5,297 bases of DNA from contig CAAEDZ010000205.1 in assembly GCA_900754775.1 (NCBI GenBank), forward strand, positions 1 through 5,297. The letters run 5' to 3'. The stretch is from Clostridia bacterium (GTDB lineage: Bacteria; Bacillota_A; Clostridia; Christensenellales; Aristaeellaceae). The translations under genes and the position numbers were made by a program. How positions within the stretch are numbered: the stretch's first letter is position 1; each line of letters begins with the position of its first letter. Under the pieces are notes generated by a model, which was not told where the DNA came from, did not search any database, and saw only the letters and a list, made by a program, of their open reading frames with translations. This document shows positions 1 through 5,297 of the stretch, in pieces.

Positions 1-40
1 GCCTCTTTCTATCGCGCTTTTCAAGTCTTTCTAACACTTT

Positions 41-312
41 ACCCCTGCGCTTGTATCTGAACGCAGGGCTTTGTCAGTGGTCTGGCCCCCGCTACAAGCG
101 GGGGTGTGAGATCCTGTAGCTATGCCCAGAATCGTCAAACCCTTTTCCCCAAACGGGCGACTTGTTGAGAAAAACCTATGGCCACAAGCGCAAAGAACTG
201 CCTTGAGCAGCATCTAGGGGAACTGGTGCAAGTGTCGGCAATTTAGACGCGTGAACGCTGCCGGTCTCATGCTCTTATAGGGCTTCGTCAAACCACCGGT
301 TAAGCCGGCGGT
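41..312 (+). ncRNA. candidate structured noncoding RNA, family not identified
   Basis: No plausible protein is encoded here, but the stretch folds well. A 7-bp stem (43-49/62-68) carries a 12-nt loop, and a second 7-bp stem (86-92/98-104) closes the loop TACAA. That loop is the exact complement of TTGTA (51-55) in the first loop, so a kissing interaction is likely. Bases 106-113 can pair with 263-270 over 8 bp. The two wobbles in this helix are G-U pairs only if the plus strand is transcribed; on the minus strand they become A-C mismatches. A nested hairpin follows (236-240/259-263 outside, 249-251/256-258 inside, tetraloop TGAA), then a GC-rich hairpin at 292-299/305-312. That last hairpin has one pair that favours the minus strand, so strand and 3' end remain uncertain. 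I see no clear promoter or U-run terminator. The raiA motif, a structured RNA of Bacillota and Actinobacteria, and HEARO/omega RNAs are families to test. I could not confirm either. Confidence 0.4.
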
Positions 313-407
313 CATGATTCGGTTGCTTGCCCTTTCCGCAGACCTCTCAGCTTTGCGGTGGGCTTGCGCTTTACTCCGTTGGGGAAAGCGGCTGCTTTCA
401 TATCGGT
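313..407. other. structured intergenic DNA, role unknown
   Basis: This stretch joins the candidate RNA to the tRNA terminator. It holds an imperfect stem (GCCC 329-332 with GGGC 360-363, CCGCA 336-340 with TGCGG 354-358). A second hairpin (CGCTTT 367-372 with AAAGCG 385-390) extends as CTCC/GGGG only on the plus strand. It could be the 3' part or terminator of the candidate RNA, but no clear U-run follows. No credible coding sequence was seen. Confidence 0.25.
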
Positions 408-457
408 CAAAACAAATAATCCGAATCCATCTCCTATCGGAAACGGGTTCGGATTAT
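408..457 (-). terminator. intrinsic terminator of tRNA-Leu
   Basis: A perfect 10-bp inverted repeat (416-425 with 448-457) begins seven bases past the tRNA CCA end. On the minus strand it is followed by a T-rich tail, TTTGTTTT. The loop is about 22 nt. Stem, tail and position directly after the tRNA fit rho-independent termination. Confidence 0.8.
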
Positions 458-464
458 ATTGGTT

Positions 465-547
465 TGGTGCGGTCGACGGGACTTGAACCCGTACGGTCTC
501 CCACACGCCCCTCAAACGTGCGCGTATGCCAATTCCGCCACGACCGC
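465..547 (-). tRNA. tRNA-Leu (anticodon GAG)
   Basis: This is a class II leucine tRNA that reads CUC and CUU codons. The acceptor stem is GCGGTCG (547-541) paired perfectly with CGACCGC (475-469). The discriminator is A (468), and the CCA tail is encoded in the DNA (467-465). The T arm is a 5-bp stem ACGGG/CCCGT around TTCAAGT (492-476). The anticodon arm is CACGT/GCGTG with loop TTGAGGG, which places GAG at 513-511 with G at position 37. The variable arm is short for leucine (11 nt, 503-493). The mature RNA is 80 nt before CCA. It has its own strong promoter and terminator, so it is a single-gene unit separate from the protein operon upstream. No intron is present. Confidence 0.96.
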
Positions 548-559
548 AGAACAGGTATT

Positions 560-588
560 ATTATAACCCCTGCACATCCATTTGTCAA
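560..588 (-). promoter_or_regulatory. sigma-70/sigma-A promoter of tRNA-Leu
   Basis: On the minus strand, TTGACA (588-583) and TATAAT (565-560) are both exact consensus hexamers separated by the ideal 17 bp. The predicted start lies near 553, six bases or so before the mature tRNA 5' end. An 8-bp inverted repeat, CCCCTGCA (567-574) and TGCAGGGG (595-602), brackets the -35 box and spacer. Confidence 0.92.
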
Positions 589-738
589 GGGGTATGCAGG
601 GGAAAAATTTGCGTTCTTTTGCGGGCCGGACGGATCGCTTTCGCAAAAAGCGCGAAGTTCGGCAGGGAGAGATGGACGGTGGGGAAGAGCGCACGCATTT
701 GGAGCAGCCCGGAGTCCGCCTCCTGCGCTCCTGTTTCC

Positions 739-772
739 AAAATAACGCGCCCCGCGTCGCTCGACGCGGGGC
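739..772 (-). terminator. intrinsic terminator closing the ireB-ispD-like operon
   Basis: A very GC-rich hairpin (749-759 against 762-772; 9-10 usable base pairs around a tight loop) begins 14 bases after the cytidylyltransferase stop codon. On the minus strand it is followed by GCGTTATTTTG, a moderately T-rich tail. The 130 bases between this and the tRNA promoter region hold no gene I can support. Confidence 0.72.
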
Positions 773-785
773 CGTCCCTTCTTCC

Positions 786-1436
786 TCACCCTTTCCGCCG
801 CTTTTCCAGCACGTAGGTGAGAAAATCTATGTCCTCGGGATAGGTCATTTTCAGGTTGTTGATAAAATCGAAGTACAAATACCGGCTCGCCGTCAGCGGC
901 AGGTGGTTGAGCAGACAGGTGGCGGGAAATTCCTCGCGGAAGTGGCGGTAGAACACCTCGAAGCGAAAGCATTCCGGCGTCTGGATGGCGTAATACTGGC
1001 TGCGGTCCACGTCCTGCTCGCCATAGTGGCCCAGCGCGTCGCTCAGGTGGCGGCACTGGATGGCCGCGTCGTACTCGTCCAGCTTTTCCATCAGCGCGTC
1101 GATGAGCGCGGCGGTGGTCAGGGGCCGCGCCGAGTCGATGACGGCCAGCTTCTGGCAATCCCAGTGCGCGCGTATGTATTCAAGCCCCAGATGGATGGTG
1201 CCGTTGCGCTCCGCGCCCGAGGGCGTAAGCTCGAAATCGTAGCGCTCCCTAAGCGGCAGCAGGTGTTCATACGGCGGCGCGGCGCAGACCACGACCTTGT
1301 CCACGCTCTTTGCCTCGCAACAGGCGCGGATGACGTATTCCACGCACATATGTCCCGCCACGGGCAGGTATTGCTTGGGCAGGCCGCCGCCAAAGCGGTT
1401 GCCCACCCCGCCGCAGAGGATCAGGGCCGCGTTCAT
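786..1436 (-). CDS. IspD/TarI-family cytidylyltransferase
   Basis: This 216-residue protein belongs to the family that transfers CMP from CTP to a sugar-alcohol phosphate (MEP in IspD, ribitol-5-phosphate in TarI and human CRPPA). The nucleotide loop LCGGVGNRFGGGLPKQYLP lies at residues 7-25, with the expected Arg14 and Lys21. GAERNGT (74-80), DSARPL (101-106), QTPE (152-155) and NNLKMTYPED (193-202) match the family's remaining motifs. The TD-D-A-S-type segment that usually precedes the last motif is replaced by PATCLLN (171-177), and the product is a little short. I therefore do not call it IspD. The ATG overlaps the licD stop as ATGA, and a strong ribosome site, GGAGGG, sits 7 nt upstream inside licD, so the two genes are translationally coupled. 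The likely role is supplying a CDP-activated alcohol to the LicD partner. A MEP-pathway IspD remains possible. Confidence 0.88.
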   Translation of the reverse strand: MNAALILCGGVGNRFGGGLPKQYLPVAGHMCVEYVIRACCEAKSVDKVVVCAAPPYEHLLPLRERYDFELTPSGAERNGTIHLGLEYIRAHWDCQKLAVIDSARPLTTAALIDALMEKLDEYDAAIQCRHLSDALGHYGEQDVDRSQYYAIQTPECFRFEVFYRHFREEFPATCLLNHLPLTASRYLYFDFINNLKMTYPEDIDFLTYVLEKRRKG

Positions 1437-2275
1437 GCTTCATCCCTCCAATAGGCGCGGAAGCTGTGCGCCGCCCGCTCGCCTTCTTTGGGGATGCGCA
1501 TGTAATCTCCGTACAGTTGTTTAAGGTAGGCGTCGTAGCCGGCGGGGCAGGGGAATTTGTCTGCGACAAAGTCCAGATCGACGTAGATGTCGAACACCTC
1601 TTTGGGAAACATGTCCTTCCACTGGTTGGGCCAGCCGAGGTTGCCCAGTATGTATGGCGCGAGCGTCCGCCGCCCCGCGGCGATGCGGTCCACCCGGGCC
1701 ATCGCCTTTTCGTAAGGCACGCAGGCGGCCACGGGCCTGAGCAGCAGCATCACCAGATTGCGCAGTCGCTTTTTCAGCGAATCCTTTTCCGCGCGCACCA
1801 TGCCTGCGCCCACCTTGCCCACCTGTATCCAGAACTTGACGCGCGTGAGCAGCAGGCGGTTTTTCCACGGGGAGACATACATCCTGTCCAGCGGAAAGAT
1901 GTCCAGCGCCAGCCCCGTGCGCTGTTCGTCGCGCGTGATGTTGCGCTCGTAGACGACCGTGCGCGTGTCCACCGCCTTCATAAAGCCGTAGGGATAGCCC
2001 GCGTCGCCGGGATAGCATACGCGCAGACAATCGCTCACCGCTTCCCCGCGGGAAAGGTCGCGCAAACGCTCGTAGTCCTCGCGCGGCATCATCAGGTCGA
2101 CGTCGTCATCCCAGGGGATGAACCCCTTGTGGCGCACCGCGCCCAACAATGTTCCGCCGCACAGGCAGTAGGTAAGACCGTGGCGCTTGCAGTAGGCGTC
2201 GAACTGCTTGAGCAGCTCGTATTCCCGCGCCTGTATCTCCGTTAGCGTCAATTCACGCTTCGGCGTTGTCTCCAT
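1433..2275 (-). CDS. LicD-family phosphotransferase
   Basis: This 280-residue protein belongs to the LicD/fukutin nucleotidyltransferase-fold family. Members move phosphocholine, or phospho-alditols such as ribitol phosphate, from a CDP carrier onto cell-surface glycans or teichoic acids. The signature GTLLGAVRHKGFIPWDDDVD (residues 41-60) is intact, including the Asp-rich metal-binding run WDDDVD. A second acidic motif, LALDIFPLD, lies near residue 130, and a family-typical YLKQLYGDYMRIP is near the C-terminus. There is no signal peptide or clear membrane segment, so it is probably cytosolic or membrane-peripheral. I chose the ATG at 2275 rather than an in-frame ATG at 2320. It lies 4 bases after the upstream stop and has GAGG 9 nt before it, and the longer N-terminus would only re-read the end of the upstream gene. 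The coupled cytidylyltransferase downstream suggests a dedicated CDP-alcohol donor. The acceptor cannot be told. Confidence 0.93.
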   Translation of the reverse strand: METTPKRELTLTEIQAREYELLKQFDAYCKRHGLTYCLCGGTLLGAVRHKGFIPWDDDVDLMMPREDYERLRDLSRGEAVSDCLRVCYPGDAGYPYGFMKAVDTRTVVYERNITRDEQRTGLALDIFPLDRMYVSPWKNRLLLTRVKFWIQVGKVGAGMVRAEKDSLKKRLRNLVMLLLRPVAACVPYEKAMARVDRIAAGRRTLAPYILGNLGWPNQWKDMFPKEVFDIYVDLDFVADKFPCPAGYDAYLKQLYGDYMRIPKEGERAAHSFRAYWRDEA

Positions 2276-2279
2276 GCGG

Positions 2280-2573
2280 TCAGTCCTCGTCCGCCTCGGC
2301 GATCTCGAGGTATTTTTCAAATACGTCGTCCAGCTCCTCGTCGTCGTCGATGGTCACGTAGGTGTCGTTGCCGTCCTCATCGGTGTCGATGCGCAATATG
2401 ACCAGCTCATCTTCGCCAATGTCGTCGTCCGGCTCCACCGGCGCGAGGCAGACGTAGGTATTGCCCTTGTGTTCCAGCGTCATCAGATGCTCAAAGCTGA
2501 CTTCCTTGCCGTCCTCGTCGATCAGTTCCACGACGTCGCTCTGCTCCATGTTGAAACCCTTGCCATCGCTCAT
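2280..2573 (-). other. DUF1292 (YrzB-like) segment with possible internal translation start
   Basis: Met151 of the YqgF-DUF1292 frame (ATG at 2573-2571) has AAGAAGG 8 nt upstream. Met159 (ATG at 2549-2547) has AAGGG 7 nt upstream. Either start would release a free YrzB-like protein of 97 or 89 residues, close to the normal size of stand-alone DUF1292 proteins. The segment is highly acidic, with Asp/Glu runs such as EPDDDIGEDE and DDDEELDD, and has no membrane segment or signal peptide. Its function is unknown. Confidence 0.45.
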
Positions 2574-3023
2574 GGTGTATACCTTCTTTCTCAGCGTTTC
2601 GCGTTCTTCCTCGGGCCAGCCGCCCGCGTCCAGAAATGATTGCAAAATGAGCGTCGCGGCCAGCATGTCCACCACGTCCTTGCGCTTTTCGCGGCGCATG
2701 CGGCCTTCGATGAGCGCCCGCGTGGCCGAGCGCGTGGTCAGCCGCTCGTCCCAGAAGCGCACGTTGAGGCCAAACAGCTCGATGCGGCGGGCAAACTCGC
2801 GCACCCGCTGCGCCTGAAACCCCTCTTCGCCGCCCATCGTGCGCGGCAGGCCCACCAGCACGCGGTCGGTCAGGTACTGCCCGCACAGTTCGCGCACGCG
2901 CAGCATGTCGTTGTCCGTCCCGCGGGTGTGGATGGTCTCCACTCCCTGCGCGGTGATGGACAGCGGGTCGGACACGGCCACGCCGATGCGCTTTTCTCCC
3001 ACGTCCAGACACAGTACCCGCAT
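2280..3023 (-). CDS. YqgF/RuvX nuclease-like protein fused to a DUF1292 domain
   Basis: A single 247-residue frame holds two proteins that are usually separate neighbours. Residues 1-135 are YqgF/RuvX (B. subtilis YrrK), an RNase H-fold protein implicated in pre-16S rRNA 5'-end processing and once annotated as a Holliday junction resolvase. LDVGEKRIGVAVSDP (6-20) carries the first acidic residue, Asp7. VGLPRTMGGEEG is at 57-68, WDERLTT at 91-97 (Glu93), and DVVDMLAATLILQSFLD ends with the last acidic site, Asp119. Residues about 160-247 are a strongly acidic DUF1292/YrzB-like domain of unknown function. A linker of about 25 residues joins them, with no stop codon. The start ATG lies 4 bases after the reductase stop, and AAAGGTGG sits 9 nt upstream. 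Either this is a true fusion, or YrzB is also made from an internal start (see 2280-2573). A lost stop or a sequencing error cannot be excluded. Confidence 0.92.
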   Translation of the reverse strand: MRVLCLDVGEKRIGVAVSDPLSITAQGVETIHTRGTDNDMLRVRELCGQYLTDRVLVGLPRTMGGEEGFQAQRVREFARRIELFGLNVRFWDERLTTRSATRALIEGRMRREKRKDVVDMLAATLILQSFLDAGGWPEEERETLRKKVYTMSDGKGFNMEQSDVVELIDEDGKEVSFEHLMTLEHKGNTYVCLAPVEPDDDIGEDELVILRIDTDEDGNDTYVTIDDDEELDDVFEKYLEIAEADED

Positions 3024-3027
3024 GCCC

Positions 3028-3963
3028 TCATACCACCTTTATACATACCTGCGGGCACACGCCCGCGCAATAGCCGCACAAGACGCATTTTTCCGCGTCT
3101 ACCCGCGCGCGCCCGTCCACGATGCGGATGGCGTGCTGGCCGCACCGCGCGGCGCAGCGCCCGCAGCCCTCGCACCAGTCGTGAATCATCAAATGCCGCT
3201 CGCGTGCGGACAGCGGCGGAAGCAGGCTGAAGTCGCCCTCAAAGGCGCGCACATTGGCGTCGATCTCGGCAAAGGACTGCATGCCCACCGCCACCGCGTC
3301 GATCCACGGCTTGGAGAGTATGTACGAAAGCGCTTCACGCGAGGAGCCGATCAGGTGCCCTCCGCCCAGCGCCTTCATGGCGAAGACGCCCGCGCCCTGA
3401 TTGTGCGCGCTGGCGATCGCGCCCTCCATGTCGTAGCGCGTGCCGCCCTGTATGCCCACGCCGCCCAGGTTGATCAGCGGGTGGATGACCTGTATCCCGG
3501 GGAAACGCCACGCCGCCTTCACCGCCGCCACGTGGTGGGTACTCATGCCCACCGCGCCTACGCGGCCCAGCGCCTTCTGCTCGCAGAGATAGTCCAGCGC
3601 CTCCTGATGCCCGCGCAGCGTGTAGAGCGATTCCTGCTCATGCAGCATGAACAGATCGACATATTCGCGGTCCAGCCCGCGAAAGGCGCGCTCGAGGGCC
3701 TCGGAAGCGGTCTTCCTGTCGTAACAGTAAGCCTTGGTGCTGATGACAAGATCCGGCGCACCCACAAGGGCGCGCCGGATGTGGGGATAAGTGCCGTACA
3801 GATCGGCCGTATCCAGAAAGCGGACGCCGCGCTCATAGGCATACAAAAGCAGCTCCGCGCCCTGTTCGGCCGGCATGTTCAGCTGCAAAGGCGACATGGT
3901 GAGCGTGCCAAAGCACAGCCTGGAGACCGTCAGGCCGGACGCCCCCAGAGAAATGAGTTCCAT
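3028..3963 (-). CDS. aldo/keto reductase with C-terminal 2[4Fe-4S] ferredoxin domain
   Basis: This 311-residue protein has an aldo/keto reductase barrel with the complete catalytic tetrad: Asp51 and Tyr56 in FLDTADLYG, Lys77 in ISTKAY, and His108 in LFMLHE. GAVGMSTH (136-143) and MKALGGG (196-202) are also family-typical. From about residue 262 a ferredoxin-like tail carries two cysteine clusters: C264-x2-C267-x2-C270-x3-C274 and C293-x2-C296-x2-C299-x3-C303-P, with a further Cys307. This pattern predicts two 4Fe-4S centres. Such fusions are common in anaerobes and suggest electron exchange between NAD(P)H chemistry and iron-sulfur carriers; the substrate is unknown. The gene starts 6 bases after ireB, with only a weak, closely spaced GAGGCGG before the ATG, so coupling to ireB translation is likely. 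It is not part of the usual IreB-YqgF neighbourhood and looks inserted. Confidence 0.95.
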   Translation of the reverse strand: MELISLGASGLTVSRLCFGTLTMSPLQLNMPAEQGAELLLYAYERGVRFLDTADLYGTYPHIRRALVGAPDLVISTKAYCYDRKTASEALERAFRGLDREYVDLFMLHEQESLYTLRGHQEALDYLCEQKALGRVGAVGMSTHHVAAVKAAWRFPGIQVIHPLINLGGVGIQGGTRYDMEGAIASAHNQGAGVFAMKALGGGHLIGSSREALSYILSKPWIDAVAVGMQSFAEIDANVRAFEGDFSLLPPLSARERHLMIHDWCEGCGRCAARCGQHAIRIVDGRARVDAEKCVLCGYCAGVCPQVCIKVV

Positions 3964-3969
3964 GCCGCC

Positions 3970-4233
3970 TCAGCGCTCGTGTTCGGTGATGTAGAAGCGC
4001 ACGAACTCCTCGAGGATCTCGTCGCGCTCCAGCCGCCGGATCAGCGAGCGGGCGTTGTTGTAACTGGTTATGTAGGTGGGATCGCCGGAGATGATGTAGC
4101 CCACCAGCTGCATGATCGGGTCGTGTCCCTTGGCTTTCAGCGCCTGATAGACCACGTGGATGATCTCCGCCGCCGATTCCGGGACCTCGGAAGCGAGGCT
4201 GAAGTGCCTCGTCTCGCCCATTTTGTTGTTCAT
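3970..4233 (-). CDS. ireB: IreB family regulatory phosphoprotein
   Basis: This 87-residue protein matches the IreB/YrzL (DUF965, UPF0297) family along its whole length. Landmarks are an N-terminal ETRHFSL, then [21 protein letters not shown] (residues 35-55) and [21 protein letters not shown] (59-79). In Enterococcus faecalis, IreB is phosphorylated on N-terminal threonines by the PASTA kinase IreK and influences cephalosporin resistance. Thr8 here is the obvious counterpart. The start at 4233 is favoured over an upstream in-frame ATG (4344). It gives the normal family length, has AAAGGCGG 6 nt upstream, and lies downstream of the predicted transcription start. The gene leads the operon and sits in its usual position before yqgF, although the reductase is interposed. 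Confidence 0.95.
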   Translation of the reverse strand: MNNKMGETRHFSLASEVPESAAEIIHVVYQALKAKGHDPIMQLVGYIISGDPTYITSYNNARSLIRRLERDEILEEFVRFYITEHER

Positions 4234-4293
4234 AGCGCACCGCCTTTCCCCATAGGCTTTTCCCTCTGCGCGGCACATGCCGCAGTTGCGCTT

Positions 4294-4322
4294 ATTATAA
4301 CACATCTTCGGCAAAATATCAA
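4294..4322 (-). promoter_or_regulatory. sigma-70/sigma-A promoter of the ireB operon
   Basis: On the minus strand, TTGATA (4322-4317) and TATAAT (4299-4294) are separated by 17 bp, with a TG extended -10 element just upstream of the -10 box. The predicted start lies near 4287, giving a leader of about 54 nt that contains a small hairpin (GCGGC/GCCGC, 4283-4270). The -35 box contains the TGA stop codon of the AI-2E gene (4321-4319). Confidence 0.88.
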
Positions 4323-5297
4323 ATGTTTTCGTCCCGCTGAACAAAAACTCTAACGCATGTTCGGGTGACCATCATCGCCGGCAGCGCCAGCAGCATGCCC
4401 GGCACGCCCAGCGCGCAGCCCCCGGCGAACACGCCCAGCAGCACGGCGGCGGGGCTCAGTCCCGTCAGCGCCCCCATCACGCGCGGCGAGATGAGCAGCC
4501 CGTCGAGCTGCTGCACGATGATGAGCGCCAGCGCCGCGAGCAGCGCCGTCTGCCAGCCCGAGGTCAGCGCCGCGATCAGCGCCGGTACCGCGCCCAGCAC
4601 CGGGCCGAAGTAGGGGATGAGGTTGAAAATCCCCACCAGCAGCCCCAGCGCCAGCGCCGAGCGCACGCCCGCCAGCCACAGCCCCAGCGCGCTCAACGCC
4701 CCCACCGCCAGCGACACCGTGGCCTGCGCCCGCAGATACAGGCGCACCTCCCGCCCCGCCGCCATCGCCATGCGCACCGCCGTGGCGCGAAAGCGCAGTG
4801 GCACGCACAACTCCAGCCGCAAAAGCAAGCGCTCGCGGTCGATGAGCAAAAACGCGCTCAGCACCGCCGCCATGGACAGCTGCGATATGGCGTTCACCGC
4901 CCCGCTGGCCGCGTTCACCGTTCCGGCGGCGAAGCGCAGCGCTCCGTCGCCCAGCGCGCTTAGATCAAACTGCGTAAATTCCACGCCGCCAAGCCCCATT
5001 TCCTGCGCCCAGGCATCCAGCGCTTCCCCAAAGCCGCGCAAAGCCTCCAGCGCCGCGGGCAGGGCGGCGGCAAGGTCGGCAAGCTGAGAAAGCAGCGCCG
5101 GGGCCAGCGCGCACAAAAGCGCCAGCAGCGCCAAAATGACCGCCAGCAGGCAAATCGCCGCCGCCAGCCCCGGCCGCATGCGCTTTTCCAGCCACCGGCA
5201 CAGCGGCGCGAGCAGAAACGCCAGCGCCGCCGCGCCCGCCGCCAGCGCCAGCGTCGGGGCGAGAAAGCGCCAGAACAGCACGGCGAGCGCCGCGCCC
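4319..5297 (-). CDS. AI-2E family membrane transporter, 5' end cut off
   Basis: The frame stays open to the window edge. A GTG at 5281 would give 320 residues, but family members usually have a short N-terminal stretch before the first membrane segment, so I treat the gene as partial. Numbered from that GTG, hydrophobic segments lie near 7-27, 38-63, 136-148, 187-206, 208-239, 244-258 and 277-307. An extra-membrane Leu/Ala-rich region lies at about 64-135. Family motifs are [20 protein letters not shown] (217-236) and [19 protein letters not shown] (259-277). AI-2E proteins (YdiK/PerM/YrrI/YtvI) are multi-pass permeases. Named for autoinducer-2 export, some act on other substrates, including sodium/proton exchange, so the substrate is open. 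Its position next to ireB matches B. subtilis yrrI. Composition is extremely Ala/Leu- and GC-rich. No terminator separates it from ireB. Confidence 0.92.
   Translation of the reverse strand, partial: GAALAVLFWRFLAPTLALAAGAAALAFLLAPLCRWLEKRMRPGLAAAICLLAVILALLALLCALAPALLSQLADLAAALPAALEALRGFGEALDAWAQEMGLGGVEFTQFDLSALGDGALRFAAGTVNAASGAVNAISQLSMAAVLSAFLLIDRERLLLRLELCVPLRFRATAVRMAMAAGREVRLYLRAQATVSLAVGALSALGLWLAGVRSALALGLLVGIFNLIPYFGPVLGAVPALIAALTSGWQTALLAALALIIVQQLDGLLISPRVMGALTGLSPAAVLLGVFAGGCALGVPGMLLALPAMMVTRTCVRVFVQRDENI

Noticed and set aside
31..213. C-terminal remnant of an IS200/IS605 TnpB on the minus strand, with the 86-104 hairpin (loop TTGTA) as a transposon-end palindrome
   Set aside because: The peptide loosely recalls TnpB tails, but the diagnostic RDxNAAxN motif and zinc-finger cysteines are absent in all frames, and the hairpin is better explained by the kissing-loop RNA fold.
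216..240. Cobalamin-riboswitch-like core (GGGGAACTGGTGCAAGT)
   Set aside because: Only this short resemblance to the GGGAA..GGTG..AA core is present; the downstream conserved boxes and flanking paired elements are not, and no B12-related gene follows on the plus strand.
239..262. Group I intron R-box-like string on the minus strand near tRNA-Leu
   Set aside because: GTTCACGCGTCTAAAT resembles an R box, but matching P, Q and S elements are absent, and the tRNA gene is complete and uninterrupted.
454..1158. Long minus-strand frame of 234 residues
   Set aside because: It runs through the tRNA, its promoter and the operon terminator and overlaps the cytidylyltransferase in another frame; it is a high-GC shadow.
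582..2245. Two long plus-strand frames antisense to the cytidylyltransferase and licD
   Set aside because: They mirror real minus-strand genes, have no recognisable domains and no supporting ribosome sites.
4234..4344. N-terminal extension of ireB to an upstream ATG at 4344
   Set aside because: It would cross the predicted promoter and transcription start, overlap the AI-2E gene end, and add 37 residues not typical of the family.
2839..4353. 504-residue plus-strand open frame
   Set aside because: It is antisense to yqgF, the reductase and ireB, all of which have clear family motifs; its His/Arg/Ala-rich composition is typical of a high-GC antisense shadow.
4350..4808. 152-residue Gly/Ala/Arg-rich minus-strand frame
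   Set aside because: It is an alternative-frame shadow of the AI-2E gene.
1..5297. CRISPR array or complete mobile element
   Set aside because: No regularly spaced repeats, transposase, integrase or target-site duplication were seen on either strand.

Overview
The window is a stretch of high-GC chromosome. Every protein gene and the single tRNA gene read on the minus strand. The pairing of IreB, YqgF/RuvX and a DUF1292 (YrzB-like) protein, downstream of an AI-2E-family membrane protein, matches the conserved Bacillota neighbourhood known in Bacillus subtilis as yrrI-alaS-yrzL-yrrK-yrzB. With the high GC and the ferredoxin-tailed aldo/keto reductase, this suggests an anaerobic, high-GC member of the Clostridia. 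The taxonomy is an inference from gene content only.

Layout in transcription order, from high to low coordinates. (1) 5297-4319: an AI-2E-family membrane protein, cut at the window edge. (2) A sigma-70-type promoter (TTGATA-17-TATAAT with extended -10), whose -35 box overlaps the AI-2E stop codon, starts a tight operon: ireB (4233-3970), an aldo/keto reductase with two 4Fe-4S motifs (3963-3028), yqgF fused in frame to DUF1292 (3023-2280), a LicD-family transferase (2275-1433) and an IspD/TarI-type cytidylyltransferase (1436-786). Gaps are 6, 4 and 4 bases, then a 4-base overlap, and a terminator hairpin follows at 749-772. alaS, normally between the AI-2E gene and ireB, is absent. (3) A separate unit: a near-perfect promoter (560-588), tRNA-Leu(GAG) with encoded CCA (465-547), and its intrinsic terminator (about 408-457).

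(4) The last 400 bases (1-407) have no convincing protein gene but are rich in base-paired structure. There are two hairpins whose loops are complementary (kissing loops), a long-range helix whose two wobble pairs favour the plus strand, and several nested stems. I read this as a candidate structured noncoding RNA whose family I cannot fix from the sequence alone. It is the most interesting part of the window.

Functionally, the front of the operon is housekeeping and signalling: IreB is a substrate of the IreK/PrkC-type kinase, and YqgF is a pre-16S rRNA nuclease-type protein. The rear pair looks like a small envelope-decoration module: a cytidylyltransferase to make a CDP-activated alcohol, and a LicD transferase to move the phospho-alcohol onto a glycan.
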